Positions 11,526 through 22,435 are shown, numbered from the stretch's first letter. The stretch: 64,000 nucleotides of DNA from Lithospermum erythrorhizon (GCA_019722365.1 JADFUC010002223.1:1-64000); one strand, 5' to 3'. The notes: generated by a model from the sequence alone, not told the origin. A program made the numbers and translations.

Positions 11526-11690
11526 CTATTTAACTGGTAACCCTTTAGCCGGAACAGTCATAGGATTAACCACAATTTTCTCATCAGGGATTATTTTTTC
11601 CCATTTAAACGTCTTCACCAAATGATGCATGAAAACTAGTATTTCCAATCTAGCATATTCTTTGCCAGGACACATCCTTGGTTAAGGACG
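11526..11690 (-). pseudogene. CYP716-like cytochrome P450, C-terminal exon fragment
   Basis: Read on the minus strand, the frame contains [14 protein letters not shown], then [14 protein letters not shown] and PAKGLPVK before a stop at 11526-11528. CPG is the end of the heme-binding loop and its Cys is the axial heme ligand. [13 protein letters not shown] followed by a tail ending PAKGLPV is characteristic of the CYP716 family, whose members oxidise triterpene scaffolds such as beta-amyrin at the endoplasmic reticulum. Only about 50 codons are recognised; the FGGGP part of the heme loop and everything upstream are absent. Sequence upstream to 11713 (ending GCAGGTGCATC on the minus strand) is not clearly P450. 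Copia III interrupts at 11714. Assignment to the family is good; orthology to any one enzyme is not claimed. Confidence 0.75.
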
Positions 11691-11708
11691 CTTGCATACA
11701 CAGATGCA

Positions 11709-11713
11709 CCTGC
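11709..11713. repeat. left target-site duplication of copia III (CCTGC)
   Basis: CCTGC abuts the LTR start TGTTGAAATATC and is repeated at 16414-16418 after the right LTR end TTTTCAACA. Copia integrases make 5-bp duplications. Confidence 0.85.
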
Positions 11714-12087
11714 TGTTGAAATATCATTGCCTCCATATGTGTTTCTAGTAGCTTACTTAATTAAAAATTGTAAAAATGTCCTAGATATTTTAGAGACTTG
11801 TTTAGGAATCTAAAGATTGTTTAGGGAGTTCTTGGAAGTTGGTGGACATTCCACCACCTGACATATGAGTACTATATATATGTATGTATGCTAAGCTCTC
11901 CTGTGTGCAATAAATAAGAGTCCCTTGAATATACGTACTCTTGCTATCTCCTCCAATACCACATTACTATATTTTACTCCCTGAGTCCTAGTCTACTATC
12001 AAGTAGTAGTAATAGTTTGCTTCAAATTACTACCAAGTGTACTAACTATTACTACTATATTGATTACTCCTCCTATAATTTTCAACA
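11714..12087 (+). repeat. 5' LTR of copia III
   Basis: Begins TGTTGAAATATC and ends TTTTCAACA. It matches 16033-16413 almost throughout, including TATATATGTATGTATGC and CTCCTCCAATACCACATTAC. Differences include small indels such as a 7-base insertion in the right copy. Confidence 0.9.
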
Positions 12088-12089
12088 AG

Positions 12090-12101
12090 TGGTATCAGAG
12101 C
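12090..12101 (+). other. primer-binding site of copia III
   Basis: TGGTATCAGAGC, two bases after the LTR, is the canonical plant copia primer site for initiator tRNA-Met. Confidence 0.95.
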
Positions 12102-12144
12102 TTGGTCGATCGGATAACCTCTACACCACGATAGTCGTAAAATT

Positions 12145-12506
12145 ATGGCGGATTTTACAAGCTCCCTTGCTACTGAAGCTCAACAACAATAATTGGGGAT
12201 CTTGGAGTACCCGCATAAAATTTTATTTGGTCGGAAGTGATGTTACACCACTAGCAGCTAACCCTGGTGCAATCAGGAATTGAAATATCGAGGCAGGTAA
12301 GGTTATGTATGCCTTAATTGTAGGCGTAGAAGATGAGTTTTTACATAAAATTAAAGACGCCCAATCGCCAAAAGAGGCATGGGACACTTTGGCTATAATT
12401 TTCGCTAAAAAGTATGATACGAAGTTGCAACGGCTTGAAAATGAGCTGTTATCGATCTCCCAGAGAAATATGACCGTGAGTCAATATTTCTCGAGAGTGA
12501 AATATC
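12145..12506 (+). pseudogene. copia III gag, N-terminal part
   Basis: A start at about 12145 (MADFTSSLATE) shifts frame within 10 codons to LNNNNWGSWSTRIKFYL, then, after a stop near 12282, continues as EDEFLHKIKDAQSPKEAWDT and KKYDTKLQRLENELLSI to VSQYFSRVKYLLEI. These are hallmarks of the plant copia gag domain (DUF4219/UBN2 type): an NxxxW start and the AKEAWDTL helix. The frame is cut at 12506 by element IV; the rest of gag continues at about 14890. Confidence 0.85.
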
Positions 12507-12645
12507 TGTTGGAAATATAGCCATTTAGAGTAGTTAGGAAAGTTTGACCATTCAATATTCTTTATTGTTTTCTAGCCGTTAGGTCCATTAATTCTTTTTC
12601 CTTTTCAATAGGTTCTTTGTAGTATAAAATGTGATGTCACCTTTT
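12507..12645 (+). repeat. 5' LTR of copia IV, 3' part lost
   Basis: Matches 14714-14830 closely up to TTTTCAAT and the GTGATGT/CACC segment, then diverges. The 3' end of this LTR, including the CA terminus and PBS, is not visible, consistent with a deletion that reached into the LTR. Confidence 0.7.
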
Positions 12646-13084
12646 TTGAAAGCACTCCTTATTTTTCCTCCACAATTTCACTTCAGGGGGAGAATAATGC
12701 ACAAAATGAAGCAAAACTATGGTCTTGGGGTTTAGATGTTCCTCTAAACTCAACAATAATTTTTGAAAAAAAATTGAAAATAGTCAAAGGATCAATGTTC
12801 AAAATCACACTGATACTGAACCACACAATGTTTTAAATCACACTAATTTATTAAATACCACCGACACTGAACCACACATTGGTCATAGTCACATTGATTT
12901 ATTAAATACCATTAACATTGAACCTCGTAATGGTCAAAATCACACTAATTTAAATACCATTCTCACCGAACCTCACAATGTTAAAAAAGATTTACAAGTC
13001 TATACCAAACGAGAAAAAAATGAAATCATAAATTTTCCGCACAGTCAAGATACTAGCCCAGTAAATGAACCTGAAAGCAAAACC
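12646..13084 (+). other. copia IV linker with short tandem-like motifs
   Basis: Contains repeated short segments of the form GAACCxCAxAATGxxxxAAATCACAC between about 12780 and 12990 (three or four diverged copies). The position corresponds to the low-complexity linker between integrase and RT. No domain is recognised. Confidence 0.5.
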
Positions 13085-14706
13085 AACGCGTAATCACGCT
13101 TCCTAATTTCCGAATCCCTTGATTTACCTATCGTTATTCGAAAGGGAACAAGGACCAAATACCCAATTGAACGATTTATTTCTTACTCTAATCTTTCATC
13201 TTCTTTCCAAGATTTTACTTCTAATCTTTCTAGGGTGACTATTCCCAAAGATATCAAAGAAGCTCTCTCAATATCTGAATGGAAAACAATCGCTGCATTT
13301 AAGAGATTACAATTTAAAAAAAAAACTGGAGCTTAGTTAAACTTCCAACAGGAAAAAGACAAGTCGGATGGAAATGGGTATTTGAGGTGAAATACAATGA
13401 AAATGGGTATTTAAGGTGATTTCAATGAGACCTTCGCACCTGTTGCAAAGTTAAATACTATTCGGATCCTCCTATCTCTACCAGCAAATTTAGACTGGGC
13501 ATTACACCAACTTGATGTAAAAAATGCTTTCTTGAACGGAGAATTTAAGGAAGAAGTTTACATGATTCAACCCCTGGTTTGAAAACAAAACTGATAAACT
13601 TTGTAAAGTTGAACAAGAATCCTACGGGTTAAAACAATCACCCCAGGAATGGTTCAACAAATTTTCAAGGGAAGTGAAAAAACATGGCTATATTTAAAGT
13701 CAAGATGATCATATTTTGTTTATTAGTTCAAATAAAAATAAATTAACAATTCTAATTATTTATGTTCATGATATTAATGGGTACCTATAAAGAAAATAAT
13801 AAAGATAAAAAAGATCACAAGTGTACACTGCTAAAAGATCTGTGAATGCTAAAAAATATTTTCTAGGTATGAAAGTTGCAAGAAGCAGACAAGGGATCTC
13901 AGTTTCTTAGAGGAAGTATACATTGGACCTATTAAAAGACACAAGAATGTTGGGATACAAACCGAGCAACACACCATCGAACCAGTAACAAAAAATCGAC
14001 GCTCGAGGGGAGTAACCAGCTGATTTAACAATGTATCAACAACTAGTGGGGAAACTCATCTATTTGTCACACACTAGACCTGACATTGCCTTTTTTGATG
14101 TAAGCCTTGTGAGTCAGTATATGCATAATCCATGTCAAGGACATCTTGATGCAGTTTGGCCAGTAATTCTACGATATTTAAACAATCACCGTGAAAGAGG
14201 ATTATTTTTTTAAGAAATCTAGGACGTAACAATCAAAAATATTCACATATGCTAACTGGGCAGACTCAATCAACGAAATAAAATCAACATCAAGATATTG
14301 TACACTTATTTGGGGCAATTTGATTATACGGGAGTAAGAAGTTAAACAAAATGTTGTCAGAAGAAGCAAAACAAGGGAAAGATAATTCTAGATCAATGGC
14401 CTATATGGTGTATGTGAATCAATGTGGATAAAAAGATTATGCGAAGAATTAAACATTCAATATAATGGTCCTATGCAACTCTACTGCGATAATCAATTAG
14501 CCATTAGTATTTTACACAATCCAGTTCAACATGATAGAAAAGCATGTGGAGGTGGACAGACATTTCATGAAAGAGAAAATTATTAATATCAGATATGTAC
14601 ATACGGGGCAACAGTTAGCTAATATTTTGACGAAAGGTCTACCAGAGAAGGCCTTTAACTACTTGTTAAGCAAGCTTGGACTCATCAACATTTATCGTCT
14701 AGCTTG
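13085..14706 (+). pseudogene. copia IV reverse transcriptase and RNase H relic, active site altered
   Basis: Begins with IRKGTRTKYPIERFISYSN, the usual pre-RT segment, then RQVGWKWVFEVKY near 13360, [15 protein letters not shown] near 13500 and SYGLKQSPQEWFNK near 13620. The catalytic box at about 13755-13775 reads IIYVHDING where YVDD is expected: the first catalytic Asp codon is CAT (His). RNase H follows with MYQQLVGKLIYLSHTRPDI (14031) and ends with HVEVDRHFMKEKII and ILTKGLPEKAF near 14550-14660, then the tail SKLGLINIY before the LTR. At least six frameshifts or stops separate these pieces. RT activity cannot be expected. Confidence 0.85.
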
Positions 14707-14713
14707 AGGGGAG

Positions 14714-14870
14714 TGTTGGAAATATAGCCGTTTAGAGTAGTTAGGAAAATTTGACCATTCAATATTCTTTATTCTTTTCTAGCCGTTAGGTCCATTAATT
14801 CTTTTTCCTTTTCAATGTGATGTACATCACCATTCAATTATCAATGAAATACAGAGAACTATTATTCTCA
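14714..14870 (+). repeat. 3' LTR of copia IV
   Basis: A 157-base LTR from TGTTGGAAATATAG to ATTATTCTCA. It directly follows the RNase H end (LEGSVGNI-type junction), as in intact copia elements. Confidence 0.8.
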
Positions 14871-14889
14871 TATATCTTTTAATTATTTC

Positions 14890-16032
14890 TTTTTTTCAAA
14901 GTTAGATCCGGACAATGCAATTACTGAGACGCGAATGAATGAAGAGAATTATCATTCATGGACTCAGGCCAGAGTATAAGGGCATTGTCACGGCAACTCG
15001 GGGTTGGGCCACCGAGCCAACGTTAGCACTGAGAACCCGCTAATCAATGAGGAAAGCATCATTGCACATCAAGATACTTCATGCATTTAAGAGAGCCTTC
15101 ACCAAATGTGAGATAGTCGTAAGTGGTGTCAAGCATCGAGACGGTTTCTGGAGACCATTCAATCGCCATGAAGTCAAAGTGGGGGCGCCTGCTGCGGGAG
15201 CTGTGGAGTTTACAATGGCGATGACAAATAAAGAAAAAGATGGAGATCAAAGAAGTCGCCAAAGTGTGTAAAGGTTACAACCTAAAGAAGTGGACATTTG
15301 CTCGACCGGCTGTCCAAGAAAGTCATGCAACACTGATCTTTAAAGAAAGAGGAATGCGAGGAGGAAGATTGAGACTTTGAGACATCATTCTTTATGGAAA
15401 AAGTAGATGTCATTAATGTTCAAGGAAAAAGCCTTATGGAGGAATACTCACTTTCAACGATAAGTGAGTATTGATTTGATTTCAAGAATGAATGTTCCAA
15501 TCATATGATCGAGATGCAAAGTGTAAAAATATTGGAGATCACAGTACACGAGTTATGTGGAAGTGATCTAACACTAGAAGATGTCAACGAGATGCGAAGG
15601 TTTCCACATGCCAGACAAAGACGAAGTTACCGCTATCCAAAAAGCTGCAAGAAAATATGGAGTTTAAGTTGGAGCTTGATCCATCTCAAGACGGTGGTAA
15701 CCAAGTGTTATTCGAGGAACAAAAATCCCCGATAGATGACAAATCTCCGCAGTAGGAGACTTGGCCCAAGAGTCAAGTGAAAATGTGCATTCTGAAACAC
15801 CGTAGAAAGCGTAGACGAACTCCTGATTTGTTATTTGCGAGAATCTACAAGTCTGGCTCAAGAGTGTCGATCCAAGAAAGGAGGTCGAATTCAAAGTACG
15901 TATATGCGATATATGCCGAGATCAAAGAGTTGACTATCTTTGAACAAGCTTCAGAGAATTCAGATTGGGAAGGCCACCGAGAAATAAATTATGATATGAA
16001 ATATACACTAGAGAAGTCGGGCAACGACGGGA
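14890..16032 (+). pseudogene. copia III gag C-terminus and protease remnant
   Basis: Gag resumes with KLDPDNAITETRM, then an IIHG-like segment and GHxGNSGLGHRA near 14980. This corresponds to the R-x-G-WxTxPT part of the UBN2 domain. RRSKKSPK near 15240 marks the zinc-knuckle end. CSNHMIEMQSVKIL at about 15490-15530 resembles the copia protease DSGCSNHM box, with the catalytic Asp region changed. At 15900-16030 the frame YAEIKELTIFEQASENSDW resembles the segment preceding RT, so integrase has been deleted. The right end meets the 3' LTR. Confidence 0.75.
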
Positions 16033-16413
16033 GGTTAATATATCATTGCCTCCATATGCTTCAGCTTACTTTTAATTAAAACATTGTAAAAATGTCCTAG
16101 ATATTTTAGAGACTTGTTTAGGAAGCTAAAGATCGTTTAGGGAGTTCTTGAAAGTTGGTGGAATGGACATTCCACCACCGACATATGAGTACTATATATA
16201 CGTATGTATGCTAAGCTCTTCTGTGTGCAATAAATAAGTCCCTTGAATATACAGACTCTTGCTATCTCCTCCAATACCACATTACTATATTTTACTCCCG
16301 GAGTCCTAGTCTACTACGGAGTATCAAGTAGTAGTAATAGTTTGCTTCAAATTACTACCAAGTGTACTAACTATTACTACTATATTGATTACTCCTCCCT
16401 ATAATTTTCAACA
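16033..16413 (+). repeat. 3' LTR of copia III
   Basis: Partner of 11714-12087. The terminal TG is eroded (GGTTAATATATC against TGTTGAAATATC), while the 3' end TTTTCAACA is intact. Confidence 0.9.
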
Positions 16414-16418
16414 CCTGC
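16414..16418. repeat. right target-site duplication of copia III (CCTGC)
   Basis: Second copy of the pentamer found at 11709-11713. Confidence 0.85.
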
Positions 16419-16506
16419 ATAATCTTATGAGAATGGAAGAATTAATTTGTTACCAAACTTGTGACAATTGGGCTTCAGAATGTAGTCATCGTTAATATTT
16501 ACTTAC

Positions 16507-16588
16507 CCTTCAGCATTCCCCCTTCAGATGATTTAAGGCATATCCATTTACAAGGGTCCATGCAGCATATTCACTTTCCCTGGCCAAA
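16507..16588 (-). pseudogene. DUF1338 (FLO7-like) gene, downstream exon with internal deletion
   Basis: On the minus strand the frame LARESEYAAWTLVNGYALN is followed, after a frame change, by SSEGGMLKG and a GTAAGT donor at 16501-16506. The first part matches the plant DUF1338 family (FLOURY ENDOSPERM 7-like, related to bacterial 2-oxoadipate dioxygenase/decarboxylase), whose conserved ESEYAxWxxVNGYALNH segment carries a metal-ligand His. In family members a stretch of several tens of residues separates YALNH from SEGGxLK; here they are joined directly, so this exon carries an internal deletion. No clear AG acceptor precedes TTGGCCAGG. The biochemical role in plants is inferred from the family only. 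Confidence 0.7.
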
Positions 16589-16844
16589 CACAATCCAGTA
16601 AGGATGCAAGAACAATGGATAAAGTTATGCCGTAGTTGATACACATTTTACAGTTTGCGGGTAAATAACAAATTTGTAACAGGTTATTGTTTCACTAAAC
16701 ATAAGACATAAAATGCAAGAATCTGACAGGAGCTCATATTATTACAGCCTTACAGGTAACAAAAAATGAACGATGATCAAGAAAATCCTACATTTCATGA
16801 GTAAAGGCAATAATAAGTGAATACTCGTATTTTATACCTACAAC

Positions 16845-16958
16845 CTGCTGGAATTCTGAATACAAGGGCTTCTCCCACGTCAGATATCCCAGAGCACTTG
16901 CTATAGGTGAATACTTATAGCCAGGACCAGACATTTTGGTATACTTTCTGATTATCTC
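16845..16958 (-). pseudogene. DUF1338 (FLO7-like) gene, upstream exon
   Basis: A 114-base exon between an AG acceptor (TTATAG) and a donor (CAG/GTTGTA). It is open for 38 codons, from EIIRKYTKMSGPGYKY through IASALGYLTWEKPL to YSEFQQ. This matches the segment just upstream of the LARESEYA motif in plant DUF1338 proteins, so the two exons are in the correct order and orientation with an intron of about 250 bases. It is placed as part of a broken gene because the next exon is deleted internally and no other exons are recognised within 1 kb upstream. Confidence 0.7.
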
Positions 16959-17900
16959 CTATAAATTACAAGAAATAACAGTAGCATGAAGATGGTGAAA
17001 GATCCATATGGTAATTCTTAATTGGCAGAGAGATCACTTAACTAATAGTCTATCTTCAACCTACACATCAGATGGTTATCAACCAGCCCCTCCACCCCCT
17101 TCGTCCTCCATTTTGCTGGTGTCAACTTCCACGAGTATGCAAGACATTACATGTTTTTAGCCTATGAAAGTTACTTCATATCGATCATCTTGATTGTTAA
17201 TGTTAGTAAAAATGGAGATTGACCAAGATTTCTCATGTAATATACTAAATCGGTTTGGCTAGTTTGGCCAAGAATACCAAGAACGAATAAATATTTCTCA
17301 AGAGCTTTTTTTTCATTTTAGCAAGAAGATCTAAAAGAGATAAGTTTATTAATATAATCAGTGCGAAGCTCTTTGACTCAAGTAGTACATTTTCACACGG
17401 CCGTCGCTAAGAAAGATCGCTATGGCTTTACTATTTTCAAGATGAAATGTTTTGTTTATTAGAATTATTACCATAAACTCGATGTGCCTACAACTATATA
17501 AAGCACCTTGCTATACATACCTAATCGATTATAAAAAAATACACTCGCATACATCAAGCTCGCGATTGTTTCCAAGTAGGAAAACACTTTAAGAGTTTAT
17601 TCTCGCTAATAGAAATAACGTAGCGAGTTATTCTATAAAACATGTACCGAGTTATTCTATAAAAATCCCTTAAATTGTACCACCGTTATAACACTCATAA
17701 ATGTGCCTGGCTGTTATCACATCCAAGATAGTAGTCACGCATCGAGAGTACCGTGACGCGAAGTGATAAAAAGGCCCATGTTGTGAGCCCGACTTAAGAA
17801 TCGTGATGTGAGTAGCACAGTGGGGCGTAAGCTAACACTGTGATGTTTTTATTCAATTTCATATCATGTTTTTAATCCTTTCACTGGCAAGCCAGACGAT
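16959..17900. other. no gene recognised
   Basis: AT-rich sequence. GAGTTATTCTATAAAA is repeated at about 17627 and 17651. Near 17810-17855 the segments CACAGT and ACTGTG form a small inverted repeat. No coding motif is seen. Confidence 0.4.
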
Positions 17901-17989
17901 CTCGCCCCAGTCGGCCGCCTGAAAGCGAGAATCATTATAATCCGGAATACCAGCAGTCACTAAACCGACGGACTTACCTGCCTTTAAAA

Positions 17990-20560
17990 AAAACTACTCG
18001 CTTCATCAAAAATCGATTTCCATTAATATTCTCAAATAATAAATGCTTTAAGATTTTACAATCCATCAAAGATATCTAACCAACCAATCCATATATATAT
18101 ACAACATATCCCAATAACAAGAATGCCATAGCTACAAAGTTAGTAAATAAGTAATCAGTACTTAGAATACAGCGCTTAAAGTTCAAAATAAAGACAAATA
18201 ATAAAAATGGGCTGACAACACATCAAAATCGATCGCGAGATCCTCTCTCGCCACCCGATGTCACCTAGCCACTGAATAAATCCTCCAAATACCCTCCCGG
18301 CTCAATCCAGTCATTCACAACCTCGGCACAAATGAAATGCCGCCCATGTGGTAAAAGGCGTAAATGCGGAACTTAAGCGAACACTTACCACAAAAAATAA
18401 TTTACCATACCTGAATCTGCATGTACAATATTATAATAGCCCAACATGAATAAATTATTTATATATATATCCAACACTACCTAATAAAGTCATACAATAA
18501 GATTCCAAAGAAGTGTCTCAGTGATAACATGTCAAGATATATAAGGTCTCAATAAGTGCACACAAACACCTGCATTAAAATCATGTAGACTCAACAACTT
18601 AATATAACTCTAGTCATCACTCTTTCCATCTCTCTATGGCCTCCACAAATATACCACCCTCTAACGCGCATATACTCAACTGCCTACCTGTGAATAGATA
18701 AATCGCTAATAACCACCGCACTTATACCGTGAGTATAAGGCCAACAACATCAACAATGCACATAGCAAAAGGACAAATGTATCTCCCACGCACATAACAA
18801 GTATAAGGCCAACATCAACAACGCATAAAGAAAAGTTGACACAGATCTCTATCAAGACATATATCAAGTATATGCCAATCGCCTCATATCCCCGTAGCGA
18901 AGTTAGAGTCACCTAACCCTAATCATCCTAACATAGTCAAATCCCGATATTCAAATCACCTCAAAGTCATACATAACTCTAACCATCACCTTCAATAACC
19001 AACTACTCTACTCCCAAACAATATCCAAAGACCAGCCTAAAAACACATCTCACACCGAATCAAACACAACCGACAAGTGCCACAAACATACCAAAAGTGC
19101 CGACAAGGCCATTTAAATACAACAAATATTGACAAGTGCCACAGAAATATAAGTTGAGTTCAAGTTTATTACTTACCTCAAGCACCAACGCCACGTATCA
19201 TAATCACATAATCATATCATGGTTCACACAATGAATCACACATAATCGTACAACGGTTACATGTATATCATTTCACGTAATCATAACACAATGACATGTT
19301 CACACAATTCTAAAAATTGGGCACGTGAAGTAACACCCCGCGCGGTGATAAGCACTCACCTCCCCTACTACCACAAAAAACTTCGAACACAATCACGGTA
19401 ACCCGCCCCTTACCACGATCAACGCCCAACAAAAACACCCGTAAAGTATAATCAAAAACTACTACAAAACCTCGTTTGTGAAGCCATTAATGCTACCAAC
19501 TCTTAGTGGAACTATTTCTAAACGGTTCAAAATGACCTGATAAAACAACGAATAAATACACCATTTGACACAATCCAATCCATCTCCCCGCTGTATTCCA
19601 CCTTATTATTTTAACATTTCAAATCAACTTATAAGTCATTCTAATTAACCCTCAAGTCCATAATTAACAACCTATACTCCAAAATATCGATTATAACTCA
19701 ACTTGAAAATAACACTTTTTCAACCTAACTCCCTTTAATCAATTTTAAATCACCAATTTAACATCACAACAACTACCAATGGGTGTCCCAATTAAACTCC
19801 CTACACATTTAAAGTCTTATAAAAATATCACACTGGAAAAGTCAACTAAAACCTAAAAAGTCAACTCGACCATAACGTCCTCAAACAACCTCTAAATCAT
19901 GAATTCATCACTTATATACGTCATAGAACCCATAACAAACTTAGAAACATCATAAAATTAAGCATTCCAAAAAGTCAACCAAAAGTCAACCAAGAAAATC
20001 AACCAAAACTCTAACTTTCTTACCTCGAATAAGCAGGGTAAAGACGTTTTTAAGTCCACGTAAAACAACCCCAGGATCTTTATATGCAACAAAAAGTCAA
20101 GTTAAACGGAAGTTATAAAAATTTGTCGCTTGGGCGCTTAGCGGGCTCTCGGCCACTCTTCAGCATTTCGAGAGATATTTTGTGTTTTGGTTTGATAAGG
20201 GCGAAGATGATAACTTAGCTCTTTAAGTCAAGAAAAACCGCACATGAGTTCAGGCTCAAATCACGCGAATCGAGCTATCGAACGACCGAATCCATCTAAA
20301 TCTTAACTCGAATTGTCCCCAACTATTACTACTAAATTATAAATGGTTTCCGCTCAAATAATTTACTTAAATAATATTATTATCGAAATTATTTATACTA
20401 TCTCCTGTCCCATCACCAACCGAAAATTTTAATTTTTTTTTTAACGCAATCTGCCATGCTTCCCCACCTGCCGCTACATCGACAACGAATCGAAAGCTAC
20501 CGTAGAAAGTGTCAGGTTTTATATTTAGTATTATTGTTTATAACTCACTTTGAGGTAGTC
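17990..20560 (-). repeat. Ty3/gypsy-type LTR, family D, minus orientation (probably solo)
   Basis: This region is the reverse-oriented counterpart of 34170-36540. Shared features include segments with GTGCC and AAAAGTGCCGACAAGGCC (19065-19150), TATAAGGCCAAC units (18720-18820), ACATGTATATCATTTC-like units (19240-19300) and clustered AAGTCAACC motifs (19970-20000), in the order expected for the reverse complement. The long length (over 2 kb) and lack of open frames fit a gypsy LTR. Boundaries are estimates, and no internal domain of this orientation is recognised beside it. Confidence 0.6.
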
Positions 20561-21129
20561 ATTATATATACTAATAGCCATACGACAACCGTTGGTTCAA
20601 GTGACGATTACACTTTAAATTGGTAATGAAATGACACTTAACGCATAAAAGAGACGGTGTAATCTAATCGGATATGGAAGGTTTTAAGGAAGCCGAGGTC
20701 TATCTCTGCACTCACCACTCTTCGACGGCTCTTAACTATGCTTATCGAAGACAAAGATGACAAATTGCTTTTCTAATAATCGACTCAAAGACACGGTCAT
20801 GGTATAAGACGGAAGGTCAACCGTTACAAACGAACAACGCGTAACCATGGCTGTAAGAGATTGGACTCGGAGAAGAGGATGAAGCTCGCACGACAATTGA
20901 CAAAGCTCTCTAATGCTATATTTAATGTCATTGATATTAACGTATTCAAAATTATCAAGACGCAGATCAAGGGGCGGCGTCAAGCTGGGAAAACCTTAGA
21001 AACCGCTTTTATAAAGGAACTTTAGATTCGCGACGATGTCGATATTTCAATAGCTTGATAAATCGCTTTGAAACTCTCGGTGATGAGGACGGCAACCATA
21101 GCTTCATATAACAACAAAAGCATTAAGCC
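20561..21129. other. unassigned sequence between two LTRs
   Basis: No domain or terminal repeat is recognised. An 83-codon frame on the minus strand (20732-20983) has no recognisable similarity. It may be a fragment of gypsy internal sequence. Confidence 0.3.
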
Positions 21130-22435
21130 GAAATAACCTGCTTCGTATAAGCAATTGTTTTTACGAGATTTGGCTGTCTTGGCTGAAATATTTTACTTCG
21201 TTAAAGTTAAATTTTAAATCAATAACGATAATATGGGTCAATGATAATATATCTTCGAGGGATAAATTTGATTTCGTGCATGTGTTCGAATTATGTTGTT
21301 AAACCGGTAAGCAGGTCAAATTGCCAACCAACCACTCCAAACTCCACTTTAAGCGCCCCACCTACCACCACTAACTTCTTAACCTTATCCTCACCTCAAC
21401 CTTATCATCAAAATCATTCTCTTCTTCCCTAAGGAAGGGCCGAACCACCCCTCTCACTTTTCCCTTGAATTTTTTTTCATTTTCTAAGAAATTCATGGGA
21501 CCCAAATTTTCATAACTTCAAGCTTCGCAATCTTCAAATCATTATTTGAGGCAATAGTTGACCATTTAATAGTTAGACTTTTGTGTTGACTTTTAGATCT
21601 TCGACTTTATTACGCGATAAATGCTATCTAAGTGTAGCTTTTGTGGATCATGCCGACTTTCAGTGATTATCGTTGAAAAGCCGTGGCTGCTGACGGTTGA
21701 CTTGTTGAATTTTTCTCGAATTAACTTTTAAATCAGAAGAGAGATTGTGGCGACTTAATATAGTTATTTTCTGGGGAATAGAATTATTGGCTCGGGATAT
21801 GGATAAGTAGAGATCGTATTTGAGAAAGTTCGTAAAAGTTCGTATAGTATTTAAAGCCAATCGAGGTTGTATTTACGGTTTAATTAGTTGGCAATTGATT
21901 GTCGGATTGATTAGACGCGACAAAGTGTTATTGTCAGTAATAAGCGACGACCGAATATTGAGATTTTATGAAGTTGGCAATTGTAACGAGTTACATCGAA
22001 TTTGGCCGTGATACTAATCTGGGGATGAATTTATCAAGTATGGCAAAGAAATTTGAATCATGACGCGTATAATACTCGGGTTTATATAGACGCAAGAGAG
22101 TGTTATCCTACCGAATGTGTTATAATGTATAATTTCTTTGAATAGGAGTTGAGCTCTGACCAAAGACGGCGACTACCTGTAGAGTTATCATCAAGCCAGG
22201 CTAGAGAAGAGACAAATCTCAATGACGAACCCTTATATATATTACATGCTATATATTTTGCATGCTATTCTCGAACTATTTTTGATATGTAACAGGTGAT
22301 TGTGATTCATATTATGAAATAATCAGATTATGATTAATATTATGTGTAAATTCCCGATTTATGATTCATATGAGGAAATAATCGTGATTATGAGGAAAAA
22401 TGAATTGTATGCTAAATTTTTCTGTGAATTCTCGT
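21130..22435 (+). repeat. 5' LTR of gypsy V, 3' part deleted
   Basis: Parallels 24675-25990, with shared blocks ATATGGGTCAATGATAATAT, ACTCCACTTTAAG and TTAATTAGTTGGCAATTGAT and the alternating ATTATGA/GAAATAAT tract. Similarity stops near 22430, about half-way through the LTR as judged from the other copy. Confidence 0.75.

Larger units (their letters stand above)
12507..14870 (+). mobile_element. Ty1/copia element IV, nested in copia III gag, internally deleted
   Basis: Direct repeats starting TGTTGGAAATATAGCC occur at 12507 and 14714. The insertion separates VKYLLEI of copia III gag from KLDPDNAITETRM. Left flank ATATC and right flank TATATC (14871-14876) suggest a 5-bp target duplication. 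The interior holds RT and RNase H but no gag or integrase, so it is a deletion derivative inside another deletion derivative. Confidence 0.85.
11714..16413 (+). mobile_element. Ty1/copia retrotransposon III, internally deleted
   Basis: A plus-strand element with LTRs of about 375-380 bases, a perfect 12-base PBS and a 5-bp target duplication CCTGC. After removal of the nested element IV (12507-14870) only about 1.6 kb of internal sequence remains. It covers gag, a protease remnant and a short segment that normally lies between integrase and RT. Integrase and RT themselves are missing, so this is a non-autonomous deletion derivative. Its flanks are the CYP716-like fragment on the left and DUF1338 gene sequence on the right. 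Confidence 0.9.

Noticed and set aside
13793..14031. Minus-strand 60-codon frame at 13849-14031
   Set aside because: Antisense to copia IV RNase H-proximal sequence and without any motif.
17810..17855. CACAGT..ACTGTG inverted repeat as a possible MITE terminus
   Set aside because: Six-base arms with no target duplication and no partner; likely chance.
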